A stretch of DNA of 64,000 nucleotides from Phycomyces blakesleeanus NRRL 1555(-). Taxonomy: Eukaryota; Mucoromycota; Mucoromycetes; Mucorales; Phycomycetaceae. How positions within the stretch are numbered: position 1 is the first letter of the stretch; every line of letters begins with the position of its first letter. This document shows positions 23,985 to 36,983 of the stretch, piece after piece. Location: the NCBI RefSeq assembly GCF_001638985.1, contig NW_017265144.1:186001-250000 (forward strand), given 5' to 3'. The position numbers were made by a program, and so were the translations under genes. The notes below the pieces were generated by a model. The model had not been told where the DNA came from, did no database searches, and saw only the letters and a program-made list of their open reading frames with translations.

Positions 23985-25916
23985 ATGACATTGAATCTTC
24001 CTGCAGAAATCTTGTCCAAAATTGCTTATTACCTTTCCCTTGATGAAAAGATTATATGCTCAGGCGTTTGTAGACAATGGAAAGGGGTTTTTCAACTAGC
24101 ATCATGGGACAGGATCACTATAAACGATCGTAATATTTGCTCATTCACCAAATGGGATAATACAGATTTTCCGCAGTACAAAGAGAATGGAGAACATGTC
24201 AAGAATATTATTATGACAAACACCGGGGCATTTGAAGAAGACGGCTGGAAACTCATTCAATTCACGTTTCCGTACATACGTCGTATATATTTTTCATACA
24301 TAAATCTTTGCAACGTCTTGATTGATGAACCTGATTTTTGTCTACATTGGGTATTTTTAAAAACTGTGGTTTTAAACATGGGATTTTACTATTTTAGTGG
24401 TCGAAATAAGTTCTTTGAAATCCTTTCCGGGCTACCTTGCTTGAGGCGAATTAAGCTTGTCGCAAACCAAAAAGATTCGTCATCTCTGAGAATGGGAACC
24501 TTTGAGTCCATGCAGAAACACTTGCCACTCCTAGAATACATTTCTTTAAATGCTCGCCTCTCCCGTGCTAATCAAACTGCTCTGCTAACAGCGAAGGATA
24601 TTATTCTGGGAAATAGCGTAACCGAATTTAAGCTTACCTGTCCAAACATTAATATCAATTGGCTATGCTATTTCACTCGAAAATACCTAAACGTGCGTAA
24701 ACTTAAGCTGAAAACATACCTGGTAACCCCAGCCCATACTACACAAGATACTACAACACCACTCTCCGCCGTAATTCCACAAAAATTCGCTCATTTGGAA
24801 AACGCTTATATATCTGTTCGTCACAATGAAAACAATGAACAAGATCTCCTTTGGAAATCGATTTCTCCATCCAGTATTCCAGTCAGGCGTTTGGCTTACA
24901 GACAAGGCGCCCACGACTCCCCATGTGATAAACCATCCACGGACTCTCTACAATTATGGGTTGATAATTGTTCAAAAACAATCGAGTATCTAGATATATC
25001 ATCCTTTTGGAAATTGGATGGCATTTCGCATATTCCTTTTAATTTTCAATATTGTCCGCATCTAGTCTATTTAAATTTATCCGCACGAGTATCGATTAAG
25101 CTTGACTGCCTCCTGGATAACTGTAAAGCGCTGAAGAAAATCAAATTGAAACTTTCAAAAATTATTTGCGATCAAAATACTTCCGGATCATCTTTGTCTC
25201 ACGATGTTTCTACTATTTCGCTTTATTTCTTGGATATTGGTACCGAAATGCTCAACTACATATCATGTCGTTGTAGAAAACTTCGAAATTTGGGTTTTCA
25301 CACGGTAAACATAACTGGAAATCTGTCCGAAGAAACTGGATCACTTTTGATCGACCTGTCTTACTCACACCTTAAATCTTTGAGCTTTAAAAACACCTTG
25401 ATCTGTTTGTACAGCAATCCCAACGAAAAATATATCCTACACCGCACAGCAATTTGCTGTCCTCTTTACTCCCATTCCAATAATCAAAAATTGTGCGATA
25501 ATATTAGCGACAAGGCTGCAATAGCGACTGATGATAAAGAGCAATTCAAAGAGAATCAAAAGTCGATGTGGACTGACAGATATATTACAGAATCTGGGCC
25601 CGAAAGTGTGAGAAATATGTCGAGAGTGATTGAATCTGAGAATGCTACAATTACAAGACCTTACCATTTTAATGTTCAAGAAGGAAGAAACGCCAAAACA
25701 TCAAGTGAATTCAAAAGTGCTGCGGGGCATATTGATGACCAAACGAAGAAAACCGACGTTTGTTCTCTGGATGATGCTGAAATAATATGTCTTAGACAAG
25801 TCTTTAAAGAGGATCAGAAAGAAGATCTTTGCCATGGATACGTTGAATTTCGGCTCGGGAGCTTACGTAAATTCCAGTACAGCATAACGAACGTATCCAA
25901 TAACTTACAAGTGTGA
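23985..25916 (+). CDS. F-box protein with leucine-rich-repeat-like body
   Basis: A single-exon frame of 643 aa. Residues 3-40 form an F-box (LPAEILSKIAYYLSLDEKI, then CSGVCRQWKGVFQLASW), the segment that binds Skp1 in SCF ubiquitin ligases. The next 450 residues are irregular leucine-rich repeats (LDCLLDNCKALKKIKLKLS, YISCRCRKLRNLGF), the usual substrate-recognition part. The C-terminus keeps the family tail KEDLCHGYVEFRLGSLRKFQ but stops soon after, without the C-H-KYD segment of the paralogue at 42568. A polar, probably disordered stretch (about residues 500-590) precedes the tail. By family it should recruit a substrate for ubiquitination; the target is unknown. No introns, unlike the unrelated genes around it. 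The start is the first ATG, directly before the F-box. Confidence 0.85.
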   Translation: MTLNLPAEILSKIAYYLSLDEKIICSGVCRQWKGVFQLASWDRITINDRNICSFTKWDNTDFPQYKENGEHVKNIIMTNTGAFEEDGWKLIQFTFPYIRRIYFSYINLCNVLIDEPDFCLHWVFLKTVVLNMGFYYFSGRNKFFEILSGLPCLRRIKLVANQKDSSSLRMGTFESMQKHLPLLEYISLNARLSRANQTALLTAKDIILGNSVTEFKLTCPNININWLCYFTRKYLNVRKLKLKTYLVTPAHTTQDTTTPLSAVIPQKFAHLENAYISVRHNENNEQDLLWKSISPSSIPVRRLAYRQGAHDSPCDKPSTDSLQLWVDNCSKTIEYLDISSFWKLDGISHIPFNFQYCPHLVYLNLSARVSIKLDCLLDNCKALKKIKLKLSKIICDQNTSGSSLSHDVSTISLYFLDIGTEMLNYISCRCRKLRNLGFHTVNITGNLSEETGSLLIDLSYSHLKSLSFKNTLICLYSNPNEKYILHRTAICCPLYSHSNNQKLCDNISDKAAIATDDKEQFKENQKSMWTDRYITESGPESVRNMSRVIESENATITRPYHFNVQEGRNAKTSSEFKSAAGHIDDQTKKTDVCSLDDAEIICLRQVFKEDQKEDLCHGYVEFRLGSLRKFQYSITNVSNNLQV

Positions 25917-27690
25917 TATTCCTACACGGTCAGCGGCTAGGTATGAAATTATAGCTTAAAAGGCTACATACTATGATGGCTTGAAATCTGGGTTGATTTG
26001 CAAACACATGGATAAATAAATGTGGTATATATAATATTAAATAAATATCTTTCAAAGAAATTCAAAGAAATTATCAAGGCTAAAAAAAAGGAAAAAGCTC
26101 TAAAAGTGAATACTTATAGTAACAATCTTCTCCGGATAATAGAATGCATTGATAGTATGATATTATGGATAGTCTTGGTGTCTATTGCTACTGCGAAATA
26201 GAGGGTGTATGGCTTGCAAAAGACCTGAAGATTTTTCTTTAAAAAAAAACCCCAAGTGTTTAGATGGAGTTTTCTTAATATATTTCTCTATCTTCTTTTA
26301 TCTATCATAGACAATTATATATTTCCGCTATATAGGAGATAATAAGCTTTTGTTTTATTTAATAGCATGTTAATCTGTTGGTAGGTTTGGTACATCTAAT
26401 TATTGTTCTTTGTGCTCATTGTTAACTCGAGATATCTGAAGCCAGTCCCAAACCCTCACCAATATAGCACTTTAAACCCACCCTTAAAACCCCTCAAGAA
26501 AAAAAATGTTGTAAGAATATCCCACTAAAGCCCCCATTTTTCATCACTGTATTATAAGACACGATTGAATTATTATAATTACCACTAGACTAAAATCTTT
26601 AAAAAATAATAAGAATTCTATAATAATAACAATAGTTTTTTATAAGAATAAAGGCACACACATATCTGTGTAGCCTGACAGTAAAAAGATCAGGTCAACA
26701 CAATACGTTTTATGATTAAATCCAAAGTATTTAATAGGGTTATTCGTAATTGATTGTGCAAGGGGATATTTGTATAAATGTATCTACAGGCTTTCATTTT
26801 TATCAATTTATTAGTACAAGCTTTTCAGCATTGGCGCGCAGTTGATCCTGTTTGTTTGCTTGTCTATATGTATTTTAAAAATATAAAATATAGAATAAAT
26901 AAATATGCACAAATAAGTCTCTGTATTTCTTTAGTATTAAACCAGTTTTCCTAATATGATGGTTAGATTTAAACGTAGGTAGTGTATATATGCATGCATG
27001 CATATTTGTACGTATGTATGTATTTTATCTCTCTGTAATAATACCAATACTAAAACAACAACAACAATATAAAGAAGAAGAAGAAAAGTAAGGTGATTCT
27101 CTTTTCTTTGTTTACCCCACTACTAAATTTTATTTTTCTAATCAAAGTATTTTCTTTTCTGATTAATTTGTATTCCTATCAGTGTTACTTATTTTAATAT
27201 TATATATTGATTGATTGATTGACTGGGTGTAGATCTACAAAATGTAATAAATATATAAAGAAACCATAAAGTATAAACTCAAAAATCTCATTTGGGGGTT
27301 GGAAATAAAGAGAAACAAAGCTTATACAACAGCATTTCCATAAAGACAACAAGCTCTACTCCTTGCAGATACAGGGAGAAATAGAAGATTTGGTTAAATA
27401 ATTGGATATTTATAATTTCTTTGTTGTAATCATTAGATATAGATATATTATGTATATAAGAAACAGTGATTAATATTCATTTAATCTTTTTTAAATATTA
27501 AAAAAAAATGATTGATTATAGTTCTTTTTTTGTTTTGCTTTTATGATTAATTTATAAATTCATTTCTTTCATTTTATTGTGTTAAATTGTAATTGTAATC
27601 GTAATTTTTAAAAATAAAATAAAATAATAATAATAATTAGAACTATTGATATATAGATATAAGAAGAAGAAGGGTTAATAAGGCTTGACT

Positions 27691-27731
<41 letters not shown>

Positions 27732-28311
27732 AAAGGAGCCTATATTTTTATTTTTATGATTGAAAAAGGGGGGAGTGAAGGGGATTTAGAAAAATAAAAT
27801 ATATAAAAATGGAAAGGAGAGGGGGCGAAAGGGGGGGATTGAAGAAGAAGAAAATATTTATATTTATATACATATACATATAATCATACACAAAAAGGCA
27901 TAATAAAGAAGTAAGGGTCGTTTGATTTAAAGCATTTTAATCAGCTTAATCCACCTATATGTAATTTATTATATGAATTATATTTATACTTCTTTTAATA
28001 ACCACTAGCTAACTAGCTTATTATTTTTACTCTTAGATACACACATATAATTATAGAGTTTTTATTCTTTTATTCTATTTTATATATATATATAAATATA
28101 TATATTTAATATTTAATATATTTATTTAATATTATTACTATTACTATTCGTTCCTCAATTTCTTAATTTTCTCTTCTACTTCTTCTTCTACTTCTTGGCA
28201 CTCATTCATTACATCTCCATTCCTTTCTTCCTCTCCTTCTCTTAGAAAAAATAATTAATTAATTAATTAATTAATTAATAAAATAATAAAATAAAAAGCA
28301 AGACATTCAAA
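25917..28311. other. 2.4-kb AT-rich intergenic region with simple repeats
   Basis: No coding signal. A (GA)n run of about 30 bp at 27698-27726, several (TA)n and (TTTA)n patches, and an (AATT)n run at about 28255-28285 lie directly upstream of the sterol-transfer gene. Confidence 0.5.
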
Positions 28312-31216
28312 ATGACATCAGAATCAGACACATTGCTTTCAAGAACCCAAAAATCAAACCGTTCTGCATCTCCAGTCCCTAACTCTTACTTAAACAACTC
28401 TCATCTCGCCAACTCTAGTCCTCATCTCACATTACCCCACTCAAGACGCTCCAGTCTTTCTAGCACAGGTTCAGCAGATCCAATAGACCTTCCAATCCCC
28501 ACCCTCCGCACTCAAAGATCCCAGCCTCAATTATCTCGTCCAACTCTCCAGACCAAGGATAGCAAAGGACGCCTCAGAAGACAGAAATCAGGGGAAGATA
28601 CAACAAGCTGGACAAAACAAAAGCCAGCTTTAGATACAGTTACTGCCAAACGAAATGCCGAGTTCCATGCCCTTTTTCGTAGTGTACCTGAAAAAGACTC
28701 TTTGATTGAAGGTAATCAATATTTGTATACTGTAGATTGGTTTATAAAATCTATTTATAAAACTTATTATATAATATAAAAAAATTATAATATATATATA
28801 TATATATAAAATGTTATATAAATTTAGACTATGGTTGTGCACTTCAAAAGGAAATCCTATTGCAAGGTCGCATTTATTTCTCTGAAAATCATATCTGCTT
28901 TAATGCCAATATCTTTGGCTGGGTCACCAATGTAAGCAAGCTTTATTTGCTCTTTAAGCATTTATTAAACAAGATACTCATAATATATCTTTTTAACCAT
29001 ATGGTCTTTGTTGTTGTTGGTCCTGCTTAGCTGGTGATTGCATTTGCAGACGTAATTGATATTGAAAAACGCGCTACTGCCATCTTTATTCCCAATGCAA
29101 TTCTCATTTCTACTTCTACAGCAAAGGTAAATATTACAAACTGTGGATATTATGTTTGTGTATTGATACTCTTTTTATAGTATTTCTTTGCTTCTTTTCT
29201 CTCTCGTGAACAAGCATACGACCAAATGGTCGACCTATGGCATATGAAACAGTCCAATCTAGAAATCAATGATTACAGCGCAATAACAACCGAAGATATC
29301 AGCGATACCGACGAAAGCTCAGGATCTTATGAATCAGAAGATGAACAACGCCCTCGCATGGTATCCGCTGCAAAATCCTCTCCTTCAATTCTTCTAAAAT
29401 ATCAAGGTAAACAAAATAACACGCATAAATACAAAAAAAAGAAAACACGATTATGCATTGTACACGCACATATACACAATTATGCTAAATAATAATAATA
29501 ATAATACTATGACTATGACTATGACTAAGACTAAGAGTAACAAATAAACCATCACATTTAATAAATAGAAAAACAATCTTCAGTGGCTTCATTACCAGTA
29601 CAAAAATACTCCAAGCTAGTCGATCAAGACACAGTCCGTTCACGAGCATTCTCTGAAGCAGGTCCTCGTCCAAACATCCAGTCTCTTGCCAAGAAACAAT
29701 CAGCACAAGAAAAACTGGCTGCATCTGTTGAGACCGAAGAGGAAGGACTACCAACACTGCCAACACCACAACCTGTTAATAACAACACCTCCCCTCAGCT
29801 AGAGACAGAATGCGAATGTGGGAAAAAGGGAGAACACTATCCTACTACCGTTTTGGATCAAATATACCCAGGATCAATAGAATCAATCTATAATTTGCTT
29901 TACAACAGTACTTTCTTAAAACAATTCTTAACAGACGTAGAAAAGAGTACAGGTAAAAAATTACAAAATCGTATCAGGTTGACAAGAAACAAAAAGAACG
30001 ATTAAGAAAAAAAATAACTTATGCATGTACTATATGTACGTATTTTTATTCTTTTTTTTTTAGATGTCACAATAGGTGCATGGGCAAAAGGAGAGGGTGC
30101 GGGCAAATGCGTACGTTCAATTTCATATGTAAAATACCTTGGTGCATCAATTGGTAAGGAGCCATATACGCTTTTATATATAAAAGTAACTCATTAGATT
30201 ACTCTAAATAGGTCCAAAGACTACAAAGTGCAACTTAAAAGAAGAAATACAGCATTTGGATCTTGAATCGTATGTTACCCAGTTAACTATCACTCAGACC
30301 CCAGATGTACCTGCCGGAAGTTCTTTCTTTGTCAACACAAGAACATGTATTTCTTCAGCAGGCCAAGGAAAAGTACGTGTGCTGGTCACTGTACTTATTG
30401 ACTTTGTAAAGTCTTCCTGGTTGCGCTGTAAGTTCCATTATTATTATTACTATTACTACTACTATTAACATTTATCATGAAATCACATCGCATCTATTGG
30501 TGCATATGAACATATATATATATATATATATATATTATTAATCTCAATATATAGCTACGATTGAAAAGGCTTGTATCGAAGGCCAGACAAACTATTACCG
30601 ATCCCTCGACACTTTTATCCGTCAACAGATTGGCACCACTAAATCGGACAAGAAGAAGAAGCGTAGTCACCGACCTCACCACCACACCGAACATGAATCT
30701 CTCAAATCAATCTCAACCACATCAACAGATAACGGAGGAATTATTAATTGGATTACGAATAATGTTGGAACCCCAAATGCGTCTCAACTCACTGTCTTGT
30801 GCATGGTTATAATGGTCTGCAGTAATCTTTACATTGCCAACAAGATAGCAGTCGTCAACAAAAAGCTCAATACAACTGAACATCCCTCTGTTGCCGCAAT
30901 ATCATCAGCATCACAAGGAAACCTCCGTGAGTGGCGTCAGGATCATGCAAATGAAGCACGCGAATTGTGGCAGTGGCTGGGTGGATTAGATCCTGAAGAA
31001 AAGGAACGTGAGCGGTTTGAACGATGGCAACCCGACAATACTCCAGTAGTCGAGGATCTTGGGGTGGTCGAGAGTCATATGGGAGCCAAAGAGCAGTTGG
31101 ACCGACACATGGTTGCTCTTGAGAGAATGGTTCAAAAGGCGGGTCAAAGTATGGAAGAAGCAACAAAGATTGTAGAAGAGCAGCGTCAGAGACTTCATTT
31201 AGAATGGTCTGAATGA
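28312..31216 (+). CDS. GRAM/VASt domain membrane protein (Lam/ASTER-type sterol transporter)
   Basis: Eight exons: 28312-28711, 28828-28931, 29031-29126, 29181-29406, 29584-29952, 30064-30153, 30212-30427, 30555-31216, total 720 aa. Residues about 115-225 are a GRAM domain (HALFRSVPEKDSLIEG, LQGRIYFSENHICFNANIFGW). A VASt (StART-like) domain spans about 350-540 (LDQIYPGSIESIYNLLYNS, GAGKCVRSISYVKYLGASI, NTRTCISSAGQGKVRVL). A hydrophobic helix near 575-597 (LTVLCMVIMVCSNLYIANK) is the single membrane anchor, and a coiled-coil-like C-terminus follows. Yeast Lam/Ltc proteins and animal GRAMD1 with this order move sterol between ER and plasma membrane at contact sites. The N-terminal 110 residues are Ser/Pro-rich. 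The acceptor of exon 5 is ambiguous: an upstream AG at 29566-29567 would also keep frame and add five residues. Confidence 0.9.
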
Positions 31217-31902
31217 TTTCATTATCATTAATCACTATTCATTTTTATTATTATTATTATTACTTAAAAAAAAAGAATCTATTATCAATGTTTGAGCTGA
31301 ATTTGGTACGAATAATAATAATACTAATAATAAAAAAAGAAAGAAAGAAAGATTGACTATGTGCGTATTGTGTGCATATGCAAGGATACTATTTCCATAT
31401 AGACCATCTATTCCGTAGATGGCAATACCTCGGTCAGTATTCTTATAAGTTGGTGGCAAATGCAAAAGAAACATTGGCCCACAATCTTCAAGGTTGAATT
31501 TCATACACGCATTATATATATATATATCTTGTTAGAATTGGAATTTTAGGTCGAAATAGAGACTAAATAGAGTTCTGCTCTTCTTTAACCAAGATAAATG
31601 AATTTAACTGAGATTTGCCGAAATTCAGTCCTTTTTGGATCACTACTTATTATATATATATATATTTAACCACAAGAAAAGTAAGAGTCGCAAATACTAT
31701 CAATGTTAAGATAAATTGATCGCATTCGGCCCAGTCACACTAAACCACAAAGTTCCCACGGTAACGAGCTTGTCTTTCTTATCCTCTCTCCTTCTCTTTC
31801 TTTTCTTCTTCTTCCTTTTAATATCACTATTACTCTTATTCCTATTTTTTTTAATACGGTTCTTCTTGTTTCTTATATTATTTACCACACCTATAAAGAA
31901 AA
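31217..31902. other. Intergenic region
   Basis: Between a gene end and the next start on the same strand. It contains (AT)n patches near 31515 and 31652, and a pyrimidine-rich tract (about 31770-31870) immediately upstream of the E1-beta start that could be promoter-proximal. No gene seen. Confidence 0.45.
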
Positions 31903-33719
31903 ATGCAAAGAATTTCTAGTGTGTATCGAGGCCCCTTGCTGGCAAAGGCCTTGAAAGTGAGTCAATACTCTCTTTTTTTTGTTTTGGTTTTTGTTTTTGG
32001 GTGTATATTTTTTTTGTGAGCTCAAATTAATTCTTTATTACATTGTCTGATAGCAAAACATTCGAGGATATGCAGCTACAGCAGCTTCCCCGGATGGTAT
32101 CAAGCAAGGTGTCAGCCATTCGCTACTACTCAAGCAGACACCAGAAGATGCCTTTCGTTCTCCAGAACTGGCTCACATGAGTGCCAACGATAGTAAGAAA
32201 TGGCTATTAATACTAATACATATATATACATATAATATTATTTAAGAAGAATAAGGGACAAAACAACAAAACAACAAAACAAAATTGCTTATTTATAGTG
32301 TTTTTTTAGCCCAAACCAAGAAAATGAACTTATTTCAAGCTGTCAATGATGCCATGTCAATTGCACTCACCACAGATAGTACTGCAGGTAAAGCACAACA
32401 GACCTAACAAATAAAACCATGATATACATACACCAGTGGTAGAATGTAAACTGATTTTTGTTCGCCCTTCAATTTTTTTTCTGGATCTAGTTGTTTTTGG
32501 TGAAGATGTATCATTTGGTGGTGTATTCAGAGCTACAAGCGGACTTGCAGAACAATTTGGAAAAGATAGAGTATTCAATACACCTTTGACTGAACAAGGT
32601 ATTGCCGGATTTGCAGTAGGTATGGCATCGGTTGGCCATACTGCAATTGCCGAAATTCAGTTTGCAGACTATATCTTCCCTGCTTTTGATCAGGTATGTT
32701 AGAACGAAGAAAAAAATAAAGAGAAAAAAAATTCTTATATTTGTATCCACACCTATTATTTTGGCAGATTGTCAATGAAGCAGCAAAGTACAGATATCGA
32801 TCTGGAAATCTGTTTAATGTTGGAGGCATGACAGTTCGATCCCCTTGTTCAGCTGTAGGACATGGTGGTCTTTATCACAGTCAAAACCCAGAAGGTTTCT
32901 TTGCTCACTGTCCTGGAATCAAGGTATAAAAAGAAAAATACATCTTCCCCTTCTTTTTTTTTGTTTTTTGGTTGTTGCTATATAAATGTATTTGTGGAAC
33001 AGAATTTGGGCCTTCATTTTCTATCATTTTCTCACGCTCCCAAACCAATTCAAATATATAAATATATTATAACTACAACAGGTTGTTACACCGCGTAGCC
33101 CAATTCAAGCCAAAGGACTTTTGTTGGCATCAATCCGAGACCGAAACCCCGTCATTTTCTTTGAACCAAAGGTTCTTTACCGAGCCGCAGGTAAGCTAAA
33201 TAATACATAACTCAACAATATATATATATATATATTAACTTTATTTCATTTTCCTTTTTCTTCTTCTTTTTTTTTGTAGTTGAGGAAGTACCTATTGGAG
33301 ACTATGAATTGCCACTTGGAAAAGCAGAAGTATTGAAGCGTGGTACAGATGTTACTATTGTGGGTTATGGATCTCAGATTTATGCTCTCGAAAATGCAAT
33401 CCAACTTGCTGAGAAGCGATTACCAGGAATTAGCTGTGAGCTTATCGATCTGCGTACAATCTTACCTATGGATATTGAAACAGTCGTTGCATCGGTCAAG
33501 AAGACAGGACGTCTTGTAATTGCTCACGAAGCACCAAAGACAGCTGGTGTAGCAGCCGAATTGTCTGCGAGTGTGATGGAACATTGTTTCCTAAATCTCG
33601 AAGCACCTATACAGCGTGTTTGCGGTTGGGACACACCGTTCCCGCTTGCCTTTGAACATTTTTATCTGCCTAATATGGTTCGATGCTACGATGCCATCAA
33701 AACCGCAGTAGAGTATTAG
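31903..33719 (+). CDS. BCKDHB: Branched-chain 2-oxoacid dehydrogenase E1 component, beta subunit
   Basis: Seven exons, 31903-31956, 32054-32192, 32310-32387, 32491-32693, 32768-32923, 33082-33190 and 33280-33719, total 392 aa. It is the beta subunit of the mitochondrial E1 decarboxylase that, with the alpha subunit and thiamine diphosphate, decarboxylates the 2-oxoacids of Leu, Ile and Val. Family blocks seen: [88 protein letters not shown] (typical of branched-chain rather than pyruvate E1-beta), and the C-terminal domain [11 protein letters not shown]...[15 protein letters not shown]. The first 30 residues are basic and Ser/Ala-rich ([17 protein letters not shown]), as expected of a mitochondrial targeting peptide. 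Length is normal. Confidence 0.95.
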
Positions 33720-34076
33720 ATTAGTGTATTCATATTCACATACACACACACACACACACATATATATACTAAATAAATTACAATTACAATTACACCTCTT
33801 CTTTAGTAAAGGAAATACACAATATATACGTGTGTAATTTTCTTATTAATAAGCCTGGTTCAGATATATTTTGCTATTAAGGATTCTTATTCACACACAC
33901 ATTCATACATATATACATATCATCAATTCAAAATGATTCAACTGGATAAATGACTGCTATTTTATAATAAAGCATAATCTCAAACAAAAAAAATCTTAGA
34001 CAGTAAGAAATAAGAAGAAGAAAAAAAAAGAAAATCCCGCCTCTACTCCTCCTTACTCAACATCACATTTCTCTAA

Positions 34077-35874
34077 ATGTTCCATCCATCGCGTGGAGGT
34101 AACATTCTCTAAATTATGTCATTTAAACGCTTGAAACTTATTAACCATATTCTTCTTCTTCCTTTTGTTTGTTTGTTAATAAAGGTGTTCGTGGCGGTAA
34201 AGACCAGGTACTAAACGATAAAATAGATTGATCACATCACATCACATCACAAAGCATCCTTTTATTCGATTCTTCAACGATTAGTTACTCTGTTTTAACC
34301 ATTTACAAATCATAGTTTAGCTGGGATTCCGTTAAAGAAGATAAGCATCGTGAAAACTATCTCGGTCATTCGTTAATGGCTCCCGTGGGTCGTTGGCAAA
34401 AGGGTAATATTCATTATGCGTATACTCACTTTTACGCAAACGAACACACGCACACACACAAAAGAAGATACTTATTTAATATTTAAATAACCTTTTATTA
34501 TATATATTCTTAGGAAAGGATTTGACATGGTATGCCAAAGAAAAGAATGACGAAAATCAAGCAAAGGCTGTATCCGAAGAAGTTATGCGTATCAAAGAAG
34601 CCGAAGCCGATGCCATGGCTGTTGCATTGTTAGTTTCATTAAAATTCGATTCGACTTATTCAATCAAGCTATTTAAAATTAATCAAATAATTTTAATATT
34701 GTTTGGTCATCAAGTACAAATCAACAATCCAACTCATCGTCCTTATTTCTATTATTATTATTATTATTATTCTATACATAGAGGCGTTAAAAAGAAAAAG
34801 ACGATCGAGAGTAATGTAACCCAAGAAGAATTGAGATTTGCTCTCAAGAAGAATGATTCCGATGATGATGATGATCGCGGTAGAGATAATGAAGAAAAAG
34901 GTCTAGGATATGGCAGGTAAAATAAACAATTTTTGATACTGATAGTAGTAATTATTAAATGAAAATACACATACATACATATGCTTTCGTTTGCTAAAAA
35001 AGAAATCATAATCATAATCATAACCCTAATAATATTCTATGTAAATCCATGCTTTAGATCTGCTCGTTTGTTACCACCTGCATCTCAACACATGGAAGTC
35101 ATGAATGCCACAAGTAGCAACGCAGAACCTCTTGCACGCTCTAACAACTTTAGTCGGCCGCTGCAGACAGAGAAAGAAGAAAAACCCGAAAAGCCGGAAA
35201 AGTCAAAGAAGCACAAGCGCCATCGTTCAGATCGAAAGCACAAACACAACAAGGAGCGTCGTCATCGTCACCGCTCTGCCTCTCCAGATGATAAACGACG
35301 TAAAAGTCGGTCAAGGTCACCAACACGCCGACATCGCCAACACCGCCGTTCAGACTCTAAAGAGAAAAATAGACGCCGGAGCCCTTCTGCATCTCCAGTT
35401 CGTCGTTCAGATTCCAAGGAGAGAAACAGACGCAGAAGCCCTTCTGAATCTCCGGTCCGTCGTTCGGATCCTAAAGAGAGAAACAGACGCCAAAGTCCTT
35501 CTGCCTCCCCAGTTCGTCGTCCAAATATTAAAGAGAACAACAGACGCCGGAGTCCTTCTGCCTCTCCAATTCGCCGTTCAGATCTTAAAGAGAGCAGCAG
35601 ACGCCGGAGTCCATCGGCCTCTCCAATTCGTCGTTCAGATCTTAAAGAGAGCAACAGACGCCGGAGTCCTTCTGCCTCCCCAGTTCGTCGTCCAGATATT
35701 AAAGAGAGCAGCAGACGCCGGAGTCCTTCTGCCTCCCCAGTTCGTCGTTCAGATATTAAAGAAAGCAGCAGACGCCGGAGTCCTTCTGCCTCCCCAGTTC
35801 GTCGTTCAGATCTTCAAGAGAGAAGCAAACGCCGGAGTCCATCGGCCTCTCCAGTCCGCCGTTCTCGCCGTTAA
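34077..35874 (+). CDS. MMTAG2-like nuclear protein with SR-type repeat tail
   Basis: Six exons, 34077-34098, 34185-34207, 34316-34403, 34514-34628, 34782-34916 and 35058-35874, total 399 aa. The first exons encode seven and eight residues only. The N-terminus [19 protein letters not shown], followed by [20 protein letters not shown] and LTWYAKEK, closely matches what I recall of the metazoan multiple-myeloma-tumour-associated protein 2 family (a conserved eukaryotic protein, function poorly known). An E/A-rich helix and an acidic patch follow. From about residue 190 the chain is basic ([14 protein letters not shown]), then about nine imperfect 20-residue repeats of the type [19 protein letters not shown], an SR-like tail typical of nuclear and splicing-associated proteins. 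Role in RNA processing is inferred from the tail only. Confidence 0.85.
35340..35870 (+). repeat. ~60-bp coding tandem repeat (SR-type)
   Basis: About nine head-to-tail units of 60 bp, each beginning near CGTCGTTCAGAT and containing CGCCGGAGTCCTTCTGC. Neighbouring units in the second half are nearly identical, showing recent unit duplication. All keep frame. Confidence 0.9.
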
Positions 35875-36983
35875 AAATATTAATAAAAAAATAGGAATCC
35901 TACAATGAGCAGAATAAAAGTTTCGCTCTCGCTGTATTAAATAACCGTGATTTGTAGAGAAAGTTTATCAATATTATTACTCTCTTCTTTTATTATACTT
36001 TATATTATTACAAGCAAGCATCACAACAGCAACAGCAACAGCAAAATAACAAACATATATACACATTAATAAAATACTCACGCAAAAGTTTAAATAAACA
36101 ATTCTATTTACAAAGTTATTGCTAAGCCTTTGGGCAGTGATTTTTACATGTACTTTGTTCTCTTTTGCCCTTTTCTGATAAATGCTTAATGATGTATTAA
36201 AGCCATTAATCCTGCAAAACACAACCTTGGAGCAAACATATGAACCTCACCAAGAAAAAAGGGCATAATATAACAAGAAGTTTAAAGTCCAGGTTACTAA
36301 AGGTGGGGAGAAAGAAGAGGAAACTCTACGAGAGATTTTCGTCCGCTTACTGTAAAGACCAAAAAGAAAGAAAAAAAAAGGTGTATTGATCGTTCAACTT
36401 TCTATCGAACGTCATTGCTCTATTTCTCCGAATGAATAGAATAAGATAAAAGAAAGAAAGAAAGAACAATAAAAATAGAGTCCGTCCGTTTCTTTCGTCC
36501 ACCATAAAGGTACATCTAAATCCCACAAGATGTCAATCAGCAAGATAAAGAATAAATAATAAAGAGTTGGATCGCCTGTGTTTGGTAGCCTCCTGTAACC
36601 TTTACTATACTCCTAGACCACTGTAGCCACAAACAAACATGAAAATTGAATCCTAAAAAGGATCAAATCAAGAACGGGTCGATTTTTTTTCTCCTTAAAA
36701 TAAGCGAATTGAAATAACCAACCAAAACTTTCATGTTGACTGCATATTTATATATATATATATAATAAGTCCAACATAAAACAACTCAAATAACTCTAGA
36801 AACCCAAATAATAAAACTTCCCAAGAATATAAAGAAAATAGAGTAAAGAAAAAGGATGTATGCATCGTGTTTAATACAAGGCGAGAAGAGATAATGAACA
36901 AGTGGACTGCACTGAAAACAGTAACCAGTTAAAGAGGGGTCTGCACCATATTTTTTTTTAAAAAAGGGAAAAAAAATAGTAAT
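35875..36983. other. Convergent intergenic region
   Basis: Lies between two converging genes and should hold both 3' ends. AT-rich, with no gene seen on either strand. Confidence 0.45.

Noticed and set aside
35105..35908. 267-codon alternative frame and 128-codon antisense frame across the SR repeats
   Set aside because: Periodic shadows of the 60-bp coding repeat; the SR frame is the one joined by splicing to the conserved N-terminus.
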